NCBI GenBank assembly: GCA_008711295.1 | Contig: VUYV01000124.1 | Span: forward strand, 562,227-626,226 | DNA from: Anarhynchus alexandrinus | Lineage: Eukaryota; Chordata; Aves; Charadriiformes; Charadriidae | Length of the DNA: 64,000 nt | Direction of reading: 5' to 3' | Part shown: positions 26,162-40,200 of the stretch, piece by piece | Numbering within the stretch: position 1 is the stretch's first letter | Layout of the letters: every line of letters starts with the position of its first letter | Position numbers and translations under genes: made by a program | Notes under the pieces: model-generated | The model's input: the letters and a program-made list of their open reading frames with translations, nothing else | Told to the model about the DNA's origin: nothing | Databases searched by the model: none

Positions 26162-26440
26162 TGTAGTGATAGGACGAGGGGGAATGGCTTTAAACTGGAA
26201 AAGGGCAGGTTTAGATTAAACATTAGGAAGAAGTTTTTCACTTTAAGGGTGGTAAGGCACTGGAACAGGTTGCCCAGAGAGGTTGTTGAGGCCCAGTCCC
26301 TGGAGGTGTTCAAGGCCAGGCTGGACATGGCCTTGGGCAGCCTAGTAAAGTGGGAGGTGTCCCTGCCCATGGCAGAGGGGTTGGAACTCTGTTATCTTCA
26401 AGGTCCTTTCCAACCTAAACCATTCTATGATTCTATGATA
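26162..26440 (+). mobile_element. CR1 retrotransposon 3' end
   Basis: About 280 bp of the CR1 3' region in sense orientation: TTAGATTAAACATTAGGAAG, TGGAACAGGTTGCCCAGAGA, TGGAGGTGTTCAAGGCCAGG and CCTTTCCAACCTAAACCATT, ending in the duplicated octamer ATTCTATGATTCTATGATA. It is 5'-truncated, as most CR1 copies are. It is well preserved compared with the other copies here, so probably younger, and lies inside the MIDEAS 3' UTR. Confidence 0.92.
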
Positions 26441-27954
26441 CGCTCAGTCATTGAGTTTTGAACAAGGCATCTCTTTGCTTTACCCATCTTTTCTATGGGA
26501 ACAAATGCCAGATCTATAGACTGCAGTTCTGTAAATGTGTACTAATAGATCTGCCTTTCACAGCGCCAGGTCAGGCTCCGGGTGGTGACACACAGCAGGC
26601 AGGTGCCTGTACTTCAAAGCCATTGCCTATTTGAGTCTTGATGCCAATGTTGGGCGTTGCGGAGAGGCAGCGATAGATCACATTTTGCCCTGATCGCATA
26701 CTTCTGCCTTTCTGCCTGTGGTGTCTGCCCTTTACAGCTGGATTCAGTGTTTCAGGTTTGTGATCTGCATGGGATAGCATCTCAGTTTTGTAAGACTGTG
26801 TGCGTATATGATTACTAGATATATGCATGCCCTTGTGATGCATATCTGATATAGCTACAGGTGTTTTGCAGTCTAGCTGCAAGAACAACAGCTCTGCATT
26901 TTAGTTTATTTGATGTTTTTCCATTTACTGATACAGGTAACGGTATCTGAGATAACGCAACTCTGTAAGTTGGAGGCCTACAGAATTTCAATCAGCTGTG
27001 CAGGACTGTGGCATTTCGCTAGCTAGGAGCAGGTAGGAATGTAGCTGTTTAAAGGCAGGGCAAAGATAGACATTCTAAAGCTTAAAGGTAACTCATCTAT
27101 TAATCCTGTACTAGAGATGTAATGTGAAGTCCAAATTAGCTAAAAATACCCTCTGATTTCTCAAACTGAGGCTTTTGGTAATTTTGATCATTGTAACAAG
27201 CTTAGATTAAAGTCAACATTCAAAAAAAGTGTTTCCTAAATCACAAAGAGTGAGCTTTCTCACTTTCAGCAATCACACACTACTTAATTCTCTTTCAGGC
27301 AGCGGATAGAAAGTCCCTATATATACATATCCTATTTTAAAAGAGATGGGAGTAGGGAGGACGGTAGCCATACAAGTCTTGTCTGCTTTCACACAATGGC
27401 ACTTTTAGTCCAGTGATTACCTCTGCCACAGACCTTATTCTAAACCACATTTTCCCACACAGACTTTCTCCCTATCTTCTGATGTACATCTGAAAGTTTA
27501 TGAAGCTTTAAAGAGACGGGGAAGCAGCGTCTACAAATCACATTTGATTTTTGTGGGGGCGAATTTCTATGTAAATTCATCACTTGGGTTCAGCTGCTTT
27601 ACTCACCCTCATTCTCTCCTGTGTCAAATGTTACGGAGACACAAACTTTGAATCCTCAGCTGTCTAAGGACTTTTCTTTCCAAGACTAGGATTCCACTGA
27701 CAGCTGAGCCTGAAAAAAAACCTTAACTTCTCCAGATTAGAAGACAACATATATTTTTATAGAAATGTAATTGTATATTTTAAAAAATGGTTTCCTGCAG
27801 CTTCTCCACGTGTAATTTTCCCCTTGTAGTTCCGATTTGATATAAACTTTTTTGTGTTCGTTCTTTTTATGTTCTGTTTTTACATTTGTAGTCAAAGCTT
27901 TGGTGTACTGTACAGGAGCAGTCAGCCTTTGTAATTACTGTATAAATGCTTTAT

Positions 27955-27960
27955 AATAAA
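27955..27960 (+). terminator. MIDEAS: Poly(A) signal, probable main MIDEAS 3' end
   Basis: AATAAA in TTTATAATAAAGTATATTAC, followed 30-55 nt later by a GT-rich downstream element. A second possible end is ATTAAA at about 28233. Confidence 0.55.
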
Positions 27961-28250
27961 GTATATTACTTTTATTTTAACAAGTGAGCAGACACTTCCT
28001 TTTGTGTGTTTGCTGCCTAGGGCACCTTTTAAAGGACTGTTACGTGTTAAAAATGTACATATATAAATATATTTACCTGTTGCTGTACAGTTGTGATAGA
28101 CTGGACTGAATTTATTTTTTGTGTGCTTTTTTATAAAATATTAATACACTAAAGGAAATCTTGCTGATGTGATTGTAATGTACTATGTAACTTATTTACT
28201 TAATATCCTCTATATATCTAAAAAACCTTTTATTAAATGAGGTTTAAAAA

Positions 28251-30080
28251 ATAGTTTCACAGCTGAGTTTTTTGATGGTACAAGGGAGTGCCTGGGGGGC
28301 TCGGGGTGATCGTGACTGTGGTGCATTCCTGCAAAGGAAGCGGTTATGAGTCCTTTTAGCTACGCTGTGCTCTCATCATACCCGCCTCTGTTTTCCATAG
28401 CAATCCTCGAGGCTGTCTCTCAATGCCAACTTCTTCCTGAAGACACCAGCCTGCGACGTTGTATATCTTGCATTCCAAGAAAATAACTGGCAGGTGCAGC
28501 TCCAGTTGCTTTACAGAAGTGTTGATTTTGTGTGCCTGTCCCACTCCAAGCCAAGCACCTTCCCCAAATGCCAGTAACAACCTTGATAGTGTTAGAAAGT
28601 CACGGGGAATAGTTCTAGGTCCGCTTCTGTGCTGTAAATGAGGCGAGCTGGATTCTGACACTACCTGGAACAGCGAGGACAGTGGGCAGAGCAAAGGCAG
28701 CATGGAGTTAACGTGGTACCTGAGGGGCTGTGTCGAATCTGAATTCCTGGATGGCCGTGGCTGGGACAGAAAGGAGGGACTGAAGAAAATCTAGAGCTGC
28801 TGGGAAAAGAGTTAACGTTTTCCTGCTGTTTAGTAGTTGAATCTGCCTGCTGTAGAAACGACAACTCCACTTGTAAATCACACTGCATCATATTCTTCAT
28901 GGCAGAGTATAAAAAAAGTTTTGGTAAACACCGTCTTAAAGGCACTTGTCTGTTACCTGAATCTAAGAGGGGTTTTAAACGTATTTTGTTATACAGCACT
29001 AATCTTATTCCCTCTGCCAGTAGCTGGCTCTCTTGCTGTGGGTTTTAAATATTAATATGCTTCCACCCATCTTCAGAACAAAGGTTCTTTCTGTTTTGGT
29101 AGTTAACTCTTTTTAGTTAACTGGGCTACTGTTTCTCACACCTATGGCCTTGAAGTCTTTAAAAGCTGCAAAAGCAGAAAAAGCTACGTAAAGCAGATGG
29201 TAGAAATGTGTATCAGTGTCTGCCTGGCCTCCTGCTAGATTTCGGTTATAATCTAAGGCAGCACACCTGTTTTCTTTCTGGTTGTTAATTTATGCTGACA
29301 AATTTTCATTTCAATATTCTCTGCAAAGCTGGCAGGAGAAAAACTCGGCCCAAGACATTGAAATGTTCTTTTTTTTCCAGCTCAGTGTGGAAGCCTTCTC
29401 TTTAATTTACTCCTGTGGATATGGCTGTCGATCAGCAGTGGCGTTCGGAGAAGTATTTTGCTTGGTGGGCAAAAGAGACAGTGAACACCGATGCCTTCCC
29501 TTCAGGCAGCAGACCACAACTTTGTTTAAGGCTTTACATGACGGATTTGCCTCCCTGTCAAAGCCAACTGGCCAAAGGTTGACTACTCTGCACTAAGACT
29601 GTGAAGCCATGCAAACAAACTTCAGATGATCAAACAAGTCCCGCGTTTGGGGCATTTTGGTTTTCATCTTTTCTTAACTGGTGGACCCAAGCCCAAGCTT
29701 CTGGAAGTTATTTCAACTACTGAAAGAGACCTTATAAAGCATTTTAGTGATTAGTAAGCTTTGAGTGAGTGGTAGCGTGAGGAGTTTGCAGTAATTCCCT
29801 ATATGTGTTTTAAATAGCATTACAGCCGTCATTGAAGGATGCTCTTCTTATCATAACTGAGACTGACTGCTGTGGACTGCGGGCTACAAAGCTTTTTCTT
29901 TAAATCTGAGTTTTGAAAGTACATTTCAGTGACACTGTCTATGGAAGGGGAAAGTTTCTATTACAGAAGTTTATTATCAGTTAACCTTCTCTTGTCCTGG
30001 TTTAATGCAATTGATGGTGTATTGCTGCTAACAGAACTTAAACTGAAGGTGAATTAGTAATTGTGTACTGAAGAAAGACT
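28251..30080. other. Convergent intergenic stretch
   Basis: Lies between the inferred 3' ends of MIDEAS (+) and DNAL1 (-). I see no exon, repeat or RNA gene. The open frames at 28356-28703 and 29282-29596 have no recognisable protein content. In mammals PNMA1 sits in this interval; nothing like a gag-derived single-exon gene is present here. Confidence 0.55.
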
Positions 30081-33000
30081 AGCTATTTATTTAACTTACT
30101 TGCTATTTATTTCACTAACTTGGATTTTTTCCCCATATAGCAGTAGTAGACTTTTCTCCTAGGACCTAAGAACAAAGTCTGACAACCGATGTCTTAAAAG
30201 ATTAAAAAATATTTATGTATCAGATGACAACAATCACAATATATCAGCATTTTTAAATCTAAGTTATTTTCTATTCTAAAATATAGAGGCAATAAGGAAC
30301 AGCATTTACATACTATAAATACATTGCTCCCTGAGCAGCTAGGAAAGTTTATGAGAACAAAATTTAAAATCTGAATGCTCTCCACAAGCTGAACTATTTC
30401 ATTACACAACAGCCAAAGACGTTTGTATAAAAGAACGTTATATTATTTTTAAACAAGTTTCACAGAAGAACATTTATAAACAGGCCTAAATAATTTAAAC
30501 ACAGCAAATTTAACAGTTTGGTCATGCTACAAAATTACTGTATACAAAGGATAGCCAAAGGCGATGTTAAAAGTGCTCTCTTGCTTGAAGATTTTTCTAG
30601 ATGAGTCTACTTCTAGTGCAACCTGAGTCATCTGCTGGTTCTCAGGTCTCTTCTCACATTTTTCCAGCAGCTCTCAATATAATCACTGCATACATCAATC
30701 AGCTCTTTGAAGAGAGGTCAATGTGCTAACAAGCAAGTAAAAAACCTAGCTAGTTCCTATCACTAATTTAATTTTAGGATATTTCTCTAAGGAATAAAGT
30801 GGATGCTACTCCTCCACAATTTCACTGGGGAAAGCAGAATTCCACATGGCTTGCAAGTTTTACATGGGTGTTCTTTTCATCCATGAATAATAATGTGCTT
30901 ACTACTTTATCGGATGTGGTGTGATAGGGAAGAGCGGAGTCATACAGCAAGACCAGCCTTTCCACGTTTGACTCAGCCGCTCCCTATGGGCGCGCAGGCC
31001 GAGCTTCGCTGTTAGCTTATACACGATGTGGTGTAGCACCATCAATATGCAAAGCCGCTGCTTTAATTCTACCACCTGTGTATGTCTTCCACCACATCCA
31101 GTGCATAATTTTAAAGTGCAAATTTTAAAATTTAGGAAAACTTTACTCATTTTGGAGGAGAAAAAGTTTGGGGGCGGAGGGGCAGGGTTGATTTGTTCTT
31201 GAGAGTAATCATGATTGATCAGGCAAAGCAACATTCAGCTGAACCTTCCACCCAGCTTTGAGCTGAAGCATCTCCTGACAGATGAGTGCCACAGTTTATG
31301 CTTTTCTTACTGTATTGGTCCATTGCAATAGACATACAGTTTTTATCAGAATGGTTTTAAATTATATGCTAATTTATCACATCATGGAGAGTGAAAGGTG
31401 AGGGAAGTCTTGTCTTGTAAGTATCCCTTACTGCTGTTATAATTGTGCTGAGACTGGATGCCCCATTCCTTCAATAATGATTTTTTTTTCTTTTTTGGTG
31501 GTATTTATAATGCAGCTCCTAAAAAAGAGAGAGACTTTGTGCTGTTAATCTCTGAAAAGAGCTGATGCCAGTGGGCCACAGAAGACACACTGCTCTACCA
31601 ACAACTGCAATAGTGCTTGGACTGATTCCCGTAGGTAGAGCCTGTATTGGTCCCTTACAAGAGCCGGGAACTGCTCTTATCCCTCCCGTCTTGTCAACGG
31701 AGCTGTGTTTCGTTCCAATCATCACAGTCAGAACACTAAGTTTCTACTCTGCTCTTAGAATGTCCCAAAATAGCTGAAGCATAGACTATTTGCTGTATCT
31801 AACACAACCTTCAAAGAAGTAGACTTAGACCATATTTAGATATTAAAAAATCAACCAGCAGGATTATTTGGCATTGGACTGTGTGCTTATCGCTTGCTTG
31901 CTCTGTCCTGCTGCATTTCATTTGAGGTGCTAACTTAGCCATACGTACCATACTTGTAGACGTTGTGCTAGGAGAGACCAGCTGCAGATGTTCAAACACA
32001 TTGCTCATGGCCAAGCGCTATGACAAGAGCACTGCATGTTCTAGTCTGAAAATATCTCCAAACACATAGATGAATTTGGCATTTCCATTTGTTGGTAGTG
32101 GTAGTATTCAGAAGTCAAGTTTTGCCCCACTTAAGCTCTGGCTCCCGTTTAACACACTTTAATTACAGTTGTCAAGAGCAGAAGCCAATGCCCCACCACA
32201 GCAGACGGGGTCAGGCAGGGCTGAGCGTGCCATAGGCTGTGTACTGCCAAAGCACGTCCACGTTGCCGAAAGTGGTTGGCTGCAAGTGAATGGAAATGGC
32301 TTCGATTTAAAAGAAGCCAATATGAAATGGCCGTTGACTATATACCCTCTCTCCCATTGTGCTTCTTGGTCAATCGTGCCTTTACTAATGATAAAGCTAG
32401 GAGAAGAATGCTAAAAGAAATTACATAGGAATATAAAGTTGTCTGTAAGCTAGATCCAGCGAGCTAGTTAACTACGAAACTGCTTTCTGGTGAAATGAAA
32501 AGCTGCCTGGAAATAGTTTGTGCTAGGTAAAGAATGTCCACAGTTTTTGCCATTGCTCTCTTGACCTTATTTTAAGTAATTGATCTAAATCAAACTTGAG
32601 CCTTATCAGCAATTGCCAGTTTAAGTTGGAATGCTTAAGAATTCCTCTAACAATCATAGAATAACTAGTGATATATTGAAACGAAACTGTGATTGTCTTA
32701 TAATCTTCTACTTCACACTGTTCACCTAGAAATTGATTAGACAGCAAATTATCTTCTAGTACCTGGAGCCAGAGACCAACACCACTGTTGTCTGCACCAA
32801 CGTGGTCTTTAACTCTGACCATGACTTCCAAGATTTCAACTCCTGCCAGACCTTCACAAACAAAATAATCAAGAGGCGTTCTGCCTCCATCCCTTCTATG
32901 CCTGGTCTGGAACCAGCAGGTACACTTGTCACCATTTTAATTTAAACAAAGATGGTATCATGAAATAGAAGAAAAGCTTTTTAAAAAAACCAAACCCAAG

Positions 33001-34235
33001 ATGGAGTAAAAGCTACTCAGGCAACTTGATCTATTCTCTAAAGAGAAGAAGAAAAAAACCCCACCACTCTTGGCATCCAACAGTGCAATCAGGTATGTCT
33101 TCATCATTGTTTAATGCTTTTCACTAAAAATAATTACCTGTCATATAAGGGGGCTTTGCTAAAACTGGTTATCCTGCAACGTAGCACATTTAGTATGTCT
33201 TCAATACTTTTTTTTCCAATGCTCACTTTCCATCTCATCTCACCTTCCCCACTAACTACATACACTTTCTCTCACTGCTTACATCGGTGCTTTCATAAAA
33301 AAGGAGTATCCCCAAACCTAAAGTTTTGTGTCCTCAAACTCAGGTCTTTTGTTCACTGTTTGTTTCTGTATTAGCATCAGCCTACTTAGTTATAGGAAAA
33401 TTGCAGAGCTGAGAAGGATTATGTCCAGCAGTGACCCAAACCCAAACCAGGAACCAGCTGTAGGCTAATAGGCCACATATTCCCATCTAAAATAATTTCT
33501 TATTAAGAGACAAAAAAAAAAAAAGCTAGCAGATATTTTAGTCTCACTAAAACCATGCAAAGAATTCCCATTGCCTCTTTAAAATAAATAAATAGATAAG
33601 TTATACATGGCCTTCTAAGCAATGCAGTTGAGTTCCAATGCGAGAAGCCCAAGTCAAAACTTAGGCCAGAATCAAGCGATCATCGGACCAATACCTTTTT
33701 TGTGCGTAGGTCCACAACTACTGGGCCTGTTTGGCGTAACAGTTAAGGGGATGAAAAGGCAAACTCGCATATTTAAAATATTGAGGGATTCCCGTAACAA
33801 AATTAAACACAACAAAGCCTGTAACGTGTCTCTAAACCTCAACATTGTTCTTTTGGCCTCAGTGTTTCCAATGATAATGTTGGCCAGCTGCACCTAACAA
33901 GCTAAAATGGTTCTATTATAACCCAAGAGTGAACAACAAGCACCACTACTCAGGGATTAAAAATAGCTATGTATTAGTTTAGGTAAAGACCTCTTGCTAG
34001 ACAAATAGCAGATAAACTCAGCTCCACTGGTCTCTACAGAAGGTGTCGTAAGCTTGACAAAATTGGTGTGCCCAAATTTTGGTAACTCACTCTTTGGGTG
34101 AGAGACTGTGGAGATAAGCTGGTCTTTTAAAAATTACCCAAAGATCTTCTTCAAAACAAACATTTATATAAAAGTTCTATATGCTGAGCTATCTGGGGTT
34201 ACTTAAATAATTAAATACCCAACAAGAAAGTGTCA
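30081..34235 (-). other. DNAL1: DNAL1 3' UTR (inferred extent)
   Basis: Non-coding sequence after the DNAL1 stop on the minus strand, AT-rich at its far end. The first AATAAA hexamers on the minus strand that I find are a pair at about 30084-30111, so the 3' UTR may be about 4 kb; a nearer non-consensus signal is not excluded. No other gene is seen. The open frame at 30902-31234 is not recognisable. Confidence 0.4.
30084..30111 (-). terminator. DNAL1: Candidate DNAL1 poly(A) signals
   Basis: Two copies of TTTATT on the plus strand (AATAAA on the minus strand) within 28 nt, in an AT-rich setting downstream of the DNAL1 stop. Usage is not provable from sequence. Confidence 0.35.
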
Positions 34236-34282
34236 TCAGTTTGCTCCTTCTTCATCTTCTTCTTGTTTAATAACTAGGATAC
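34236..34282 (-). CDS. DNAL1: DNAL1 last coding exon
   Basis: Completes Gly180 and codes [14 protein letters not shown] then TGA (34238-34236). The acceptor is TTTTTTTCCTCTTAG on the minus strand. The acidic tail corresponds to the human VIKGDEEEDN end. Confidence 0.9.
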
Positions 34283-37200
34283 CTAAGAGGAAAAAAAAGA
34301 GAGAAAAAAAATCTGCAAAGATTTACGAATAGGTTATGCAGAGAAAGATATAGTTAATGCTGATATACCCGAAAGCTAATCTGGACTGTTGGAAAGAATC
34401 AGACTGGCAGAAAGAGGAAAGAGTTGTATTTCCTGCCACTGCTTCTAACTGACATGAACTTCCACAGACCTGAACTGTTCTTAACCAGAAAAGCCTTCAA
34501 CTGATGAGATTTTCTGTTGGATGTTTTTTCCAACTTCTTGGGTAAACAGGGAATAAAAAAAATGTACTAAAGCAGGACCTGCAAAGATCAGCCTAACTTG
34601 GTCACTGGGAGATGCACCATGTCGGTTCAGCTAACAACCAACTAGCACATGGCCCTTCTCTTGTTGGGCCCCTACTTTGTGTTGCCATTACCATGACATA
34701 AATGACCAAGTTAGTATGGGACACCGCCTCAATAACACCTAACTAGGATGTCCAGACTATAAGATACAATCATACTAATGTGGATCCAAGAAGCAACGTG
34801 GTCATATCTCTTAGGGCTAACTTGGATGTCATGGAATAAAGCTGCATTGCATAGTAGCATCATAGTCTATACCTACCCCTTGGGTACGTTAAAAAAAAAT
34901 ATCACTTTTTCACTGCCATATTGAGCAAGGGCACCTCAGACTGTGGCAGTCTGCAGGGTTCACACCACCTCACAGTGATGTGTTCGTGAATTTAAAATCA
35001 GCTGAAGTGCTAACAGCCCCCCAGAAAAAGATGTCTCAAGTTATAAATTTTCCCCACAGTAGCAAAACCCAATAGTACAGGTAAGCTCTCAGCATGCTGA
35101 AATAGCATAATCAATCAAATACACACCTAAATAACTAGTACAAGAACAGCAGGGGCACGACAGTATATGTTCATTCACATGCACTGTCACCTGAGTAATG
35201 GGAACTGAGTCATACTGCTGCTTTGCTCAGCTTGAGGAGGAGACTTGAACTACGGTGAGGCTTTGTGGTGAGAGCCCTTTGCTCATTGTAGGACTGGGGT
35301 ATTGTGTTTCTTTTTTCACAGGTAGGAAACAGAAAATAAAACCACCAGAGCCTGGTTTCTGTTGTGCTTTAGACACCTAACTGCTGAGCAGGGTTCCTGG
35401 CACAGGAACTAACAGAAAGGAGACACCTACCTACTGAAAGAGACCTTCAGGGCTTATTTTTTGTCCAGAACATCTTCAACCATTTCAATAATTTTGAGGT
35501 CCCTGTATTAGTCATCTCACATATAGTACATAGGATCCAACAGAATCCTGGGACAGTGTAACAGCAAGAACCTTACAGCCGATTACATTTCTGACTTCTC
35601 TTTTGCTCAACATTCTAGTTTTTGTGGTTTCCATTCTTATATATCATCCTCTCTTTCTACATTGCATAGGAAATGTACCTGCTTAATTCAGAGCTGCCCA
35701 TTGCTCCCAGCTGCAGGAATGCTTAAGAAATTAAGGGTCTAACCTTAATACTAACAAGGTTACCCTTTGCCCATACAGATTCTTGCCCTGTTCCATTTTT
35801 TGTTTCACTCTTAAAATGTTTTCTATTACAACGGCAAATGGACTACTGCAGGCCATCCTTCATAGCAGTACACTTCTCTCACCAGGCTTCCACTTCCCAA
35901 TAATTCTTACTACTTCAGTTGATCTGCCTTTGGTTTCCCATCCATTGCTCCCTGTACTGATGCTGTCCTCTTATCACCAACCCTACACTCGTACCTTCCC
36001 TGCTGCTACTCTGACTCTTTATTAGTGCTACCAGTCCTGCTCTCCTCTTCATTGCTTTAGTAAATAGCAGGTAACAGGGAACAGCTAACATCTCCATTAA
36101 TAGAAATTAACATATTCAAAAAATAGATTTAAAAATTATCTCACTTAAAAGCAGGACATGCTTTAATATATTTTCATATCAGTGACAAAAAGGAGAGGAC
36201 AGCTTATAAAAAGGCTTAGTATGGTGACAAGAGGAGGATATTCAGGCATTTAGGAAACTTGCATGAAGTTCTGGAAACTTGCCCCTGCACCAGAAGCAAA
36301 CCAGACATGTTCCTGTCTATTCCCATTCCCCCATGTCACCCTCTTTGGTTGGGGAAAACTGTAAATCAAATTTGCTGGGAAAATTGTAATTCAGTGTGGC
36401 AGATGAAAGCCTTATTAACTTATGTAATGCTAAACACTTAACTATATAGTTACACAAGTCAGCATGTGAACTCCACAAGAGAACTTCAAACCAGTATGTT
36501 TCAGTTCCCTCTAAGTTACGTGCTAAAACTATTTGACTGGATAACTTCAAGACTAAAGCCCAGCGGTGGGCTGCAAGACCACTTGGACTTAACACTCCCA
36601 AATCCATCAAACACTTTCAGAAGATCCTGCAGCCAGGGCTGCAGAATTCAGCTGCCAGAAGTTAGCCTACGTCTGAATAACACCAAAGACAGGAGGGAGG
36701 AATATTACATGGGCACACAGATGAATTCCTGAGGTTATGCTTCACTTCCCTGTGGCTGTCTTTATATTAAGCTGTTAAGTCACACCAATTGCCTCATGCC
36801 TCGAACTCACCATCCAGCTTTTTCAGCTTGGGTACCCGTTTGGTTGCTTCTTCAATCCAATTGTTCTTCTGATCAGAGGCGTATTTCTCTTGCAGTGGAT
36901 TGCCTACAAACACCAGATCCTCTAGTAATGGCAGCTCTGCCAGTCTCACAAACTCTGCTGCAACCACAAAGGTGAAAACACCAACCAGATTGTGGAACAC
37001 AGAAAGTACCTCTGCACCAAACCTTCCTTTCAAACTCAGTGCAAACATACACAGCATGGGATACAACAGGGTAGGGATTGCTTGGGCTTCAACTGGTATC
37101 AGGTTAAAGAACAGGTATGCGTTTTAAAAGCCTGAGAAAGATGATTCAAAGAACAAACACCTTTGGACTTAGAAGTTAAATTCAATATTCTATTTTTACT

Positions 37201-40200
37201 CTCTTGCATGAGTGGGTATTTAAGGATTTAGCATGTCTGCAGGCTTATCAGTGAGACTTAAAGCTCTGTAACATACAGAACTATTTTTTTACTTGGTGAC
37301 TTAACTCATGCATTCACCATACTACAGGAGAAGTTACAGAAGAGAGAGGCGTGGCTTACCCCAGTCTTTCACCAAATTATTTGACATATAAAGAACCTTC
37401 AGCTTCTTCATTACACGGATACCCCTCAGTTTCTCAATGAAGTTGTATGAGATCCACAGCTCCTCTAAAGTATCTGCCACTGCCTCCTGGAAAACGACAG
37501 GACTACTCAGGTAAGCAGAAGTATTATTTTCCATGTTCTTCAGACACTCTATTCACCCCCTAGAGGTCCCCTCATGTGAGAAAATGCTAAGGTATATTGG
37601 TCCTCATTTCCTTTTAAGCAGGTCCCTAATTATGCATGACAAATACTCATGGGAATTAAGAGCAAAAGATCTGAAATACATCTGAAATCACAGTATTAGA
37701 ATAAGACAAGTTATTCTTAAGGCATAGGGGCAGAGGAGATAAATTTGGCTGCTTGTGCACTGCAAGTATACATGAAGTGAATGAAATTCAACTACTTTAG
37801 AGGAGGTTTTACACAATATGTGGCAATGATTCATTTCAGGTGCATGTATGTTTGTACCTGTCGGCCAGAAGTTGCTTTCATAATTCTCTCAAAAAAGATG
37901 TTTTTAAACCAGCCATTACACCTTGACTCTGCATTTCACACTTAAGAGATATGGCATCTCTGAAGGTGGGAATAGCTTTGAAGAGAAACATTCTGCAGGA
38001 GAAACATACAGGATCTCTTCGGGAAGAAAAGAATTTCTACATTCACTAAAAAAAAAAGTTGACTGAAAAAAAGTTCTTCTCCCCTTAATTCAAATGTAAC
38101 AAAATTGATCCATTTTTTTTTCCTCAACAAATTTTCCCCTACCTGGTAGACTTAGTCCTGCCACCATCCTCTCCCCTAAAGCCATATTGCTGCAGGTGCC
38201 AGTTAACATAAAAAGGACAGACTCTCATTAAGCGCATGTTTATAGGACTGCCAATATATGTAGTAAAGAAGCATAGCCTAAGTATCTTCAGGTAGAAAAT
38301 TCCTCCTGCAAAAAGTCTGTAGGAATTATTTTCATGTAAAGCCAGTGGAATGTAAAGGGCTTTACAGACAGACAGCATTTTTCAAACAAAAGTTCTGCTC
38401 ATCTTTGTCAAAAACAACAATATCCCTCTTTCTAAAATCGTTTTATGTAGTAAATTAGCCCTGAAGAATCTCCAAACATGAAGAGAACAAAACAAAAGAG
38501 AAAGTCTATCTGAAAATTCAGAAGCAAATATGAACAGGTCATAGCAAAAGGAGAAAATAATGGTTAGGCAACAATGTACATTCAGCAAAGACTTTATGAA
38601 CACAGGGGAATTATCCCATGTTCTAGGCAGCTCTCCATTTTGTTAGCAAAGAATTGACACTAAGAAGCGCATACCAATCCATTCAAGTTCTTTATGTTAT
38701 TTCTTCCCAAAGACAGTATCCTCAAATTTTCTGTAATAGATGAAAGAAAGTTTATTGTTAATAAATGGGTTTTTTTTAAATATAAGAAGATGCTATAAGT
38801 CAGGTAAAATGCCATATTCTACTTACAACCAAACCACACTCTGAACAGACTGTCTTAAGAAGGAATGAAGTAACAGAAACAAAACCTCCCAACCTACAGA
38901 GATAATCAGGAATGGATGCAATGGACAGCTCAGAAACACATTCATGAATACAAAGCTACTCATGTGTACGTTACCTAGTTGAAATTCAGTCCAGATAAAT
39001 ACCGAACAAAAATGATTATTTCACCTTGCACCTGAACTCTTAACTGCTAACTTGCTAGTTTTGATCTTACATAGTTCATACCCCTTCTTCTCAAGACCAA
39101 AGTCGTTCCAATCTTATTTTAAGGCAGCAGATTTGATTTCTGTAATAGAGGCAGCATATAAAGCTTCCTTACAGAAGTCTGGTGATGAGAGAAATTTCAA
39201 CTTAGTCTAGCACCCAGACAAAGCTCCTTTCCAAGTGAGCTGGTGTTTAGTGTAATACTAGTGTAACTCAAACCTATGACAAAATAGCAGTCTTTTTGTA
39301 TAACTCATTTTCATTTTTTCACACAAGCTTTCTTGCAGGTGTAAATAAGCAAACTGAGTTGCAGCATGTAGCTGGGTTAACTTTGGATCTATACCTTTCA
39401 TGGATGTTTTAATGCTTCTGCTTAACTGCATTAAGGATGAAATCCTTAATGATCTTGTTTTGCTCTTGTATGCATAATGATTGAAAATACACGCTACAAT
39501 AATTAATGGCAAGACCAATGCAAGTTCCAGCCAAATAGCAACAGATCCTCCACAGACAGCACACGTAGTGGCTAGAGATTGCTACGCATGAAGATTTGAG
39601 GCTGATCTAGAATAGATAGTTGTATGTTCTGCCTCAAGAAATGCAGGGATGAATCCACACCTGATAAAACCACACCTGGCAAATATTCTAAAACAGGAAG
39701 ATCAGTTTTCATTACAAAGTTGAGTTACAATGAGATTTCTTTTTCTTTTCAAACACAACAGCTTAATACATGACCATGCTCAAAAAATGAAGAATCATAA
39801 TGAGTAATTCTAAAGCCTACTACTGCTAATATTCTCCAGAATATCCCTAAGGATCCCCATCCACAGGGGAGAGTGCTGGGAGACGGCTTTTTGGTCTAGA
39901 CAGCCATTCTCTCTGTAACTCACATTTATAATTTATAAGTTTGCACTAGGTTTTGAAAATTGTGAGAAATGAAAGGATACTTACAAATACAAAAATGACA
40001 GATTGCTTAAAAAGCCATGCCTTAAAATTATTTCTAACTGCTGTTACTAGTTTTTATTACTCTTGTTCTGAGATATTCTATATTTTAAAGGAAGAAAGAC
40101 CTCCCTCATGGAACATTTACACTCCCTAAAACGCAAACCTAATACTTGTCGCTGTCATCTAAAACATCTTCCTCACATGTATGGTTACAGGGTTGTGATC

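Larger units (their letters stand above)
22128..28250 (+). other. MIDEAS: MIDEAS 3' UTR
   Basis: Non-coding sequence downstream of the stop with no convincing gene. Candidate poly(A) signals are AATAAA near 25845 and at 27955-27960, and a variant ATTAAA at about 28233. The 27955 signal has a GT-rich stretch after it (TTTTGTGTGTTTGCTGCC). If the distal sites are used the 3' UTR is about 6 kb and includes the CR1 at 26162-26440. The end is inferred. Confidence 0.6.
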
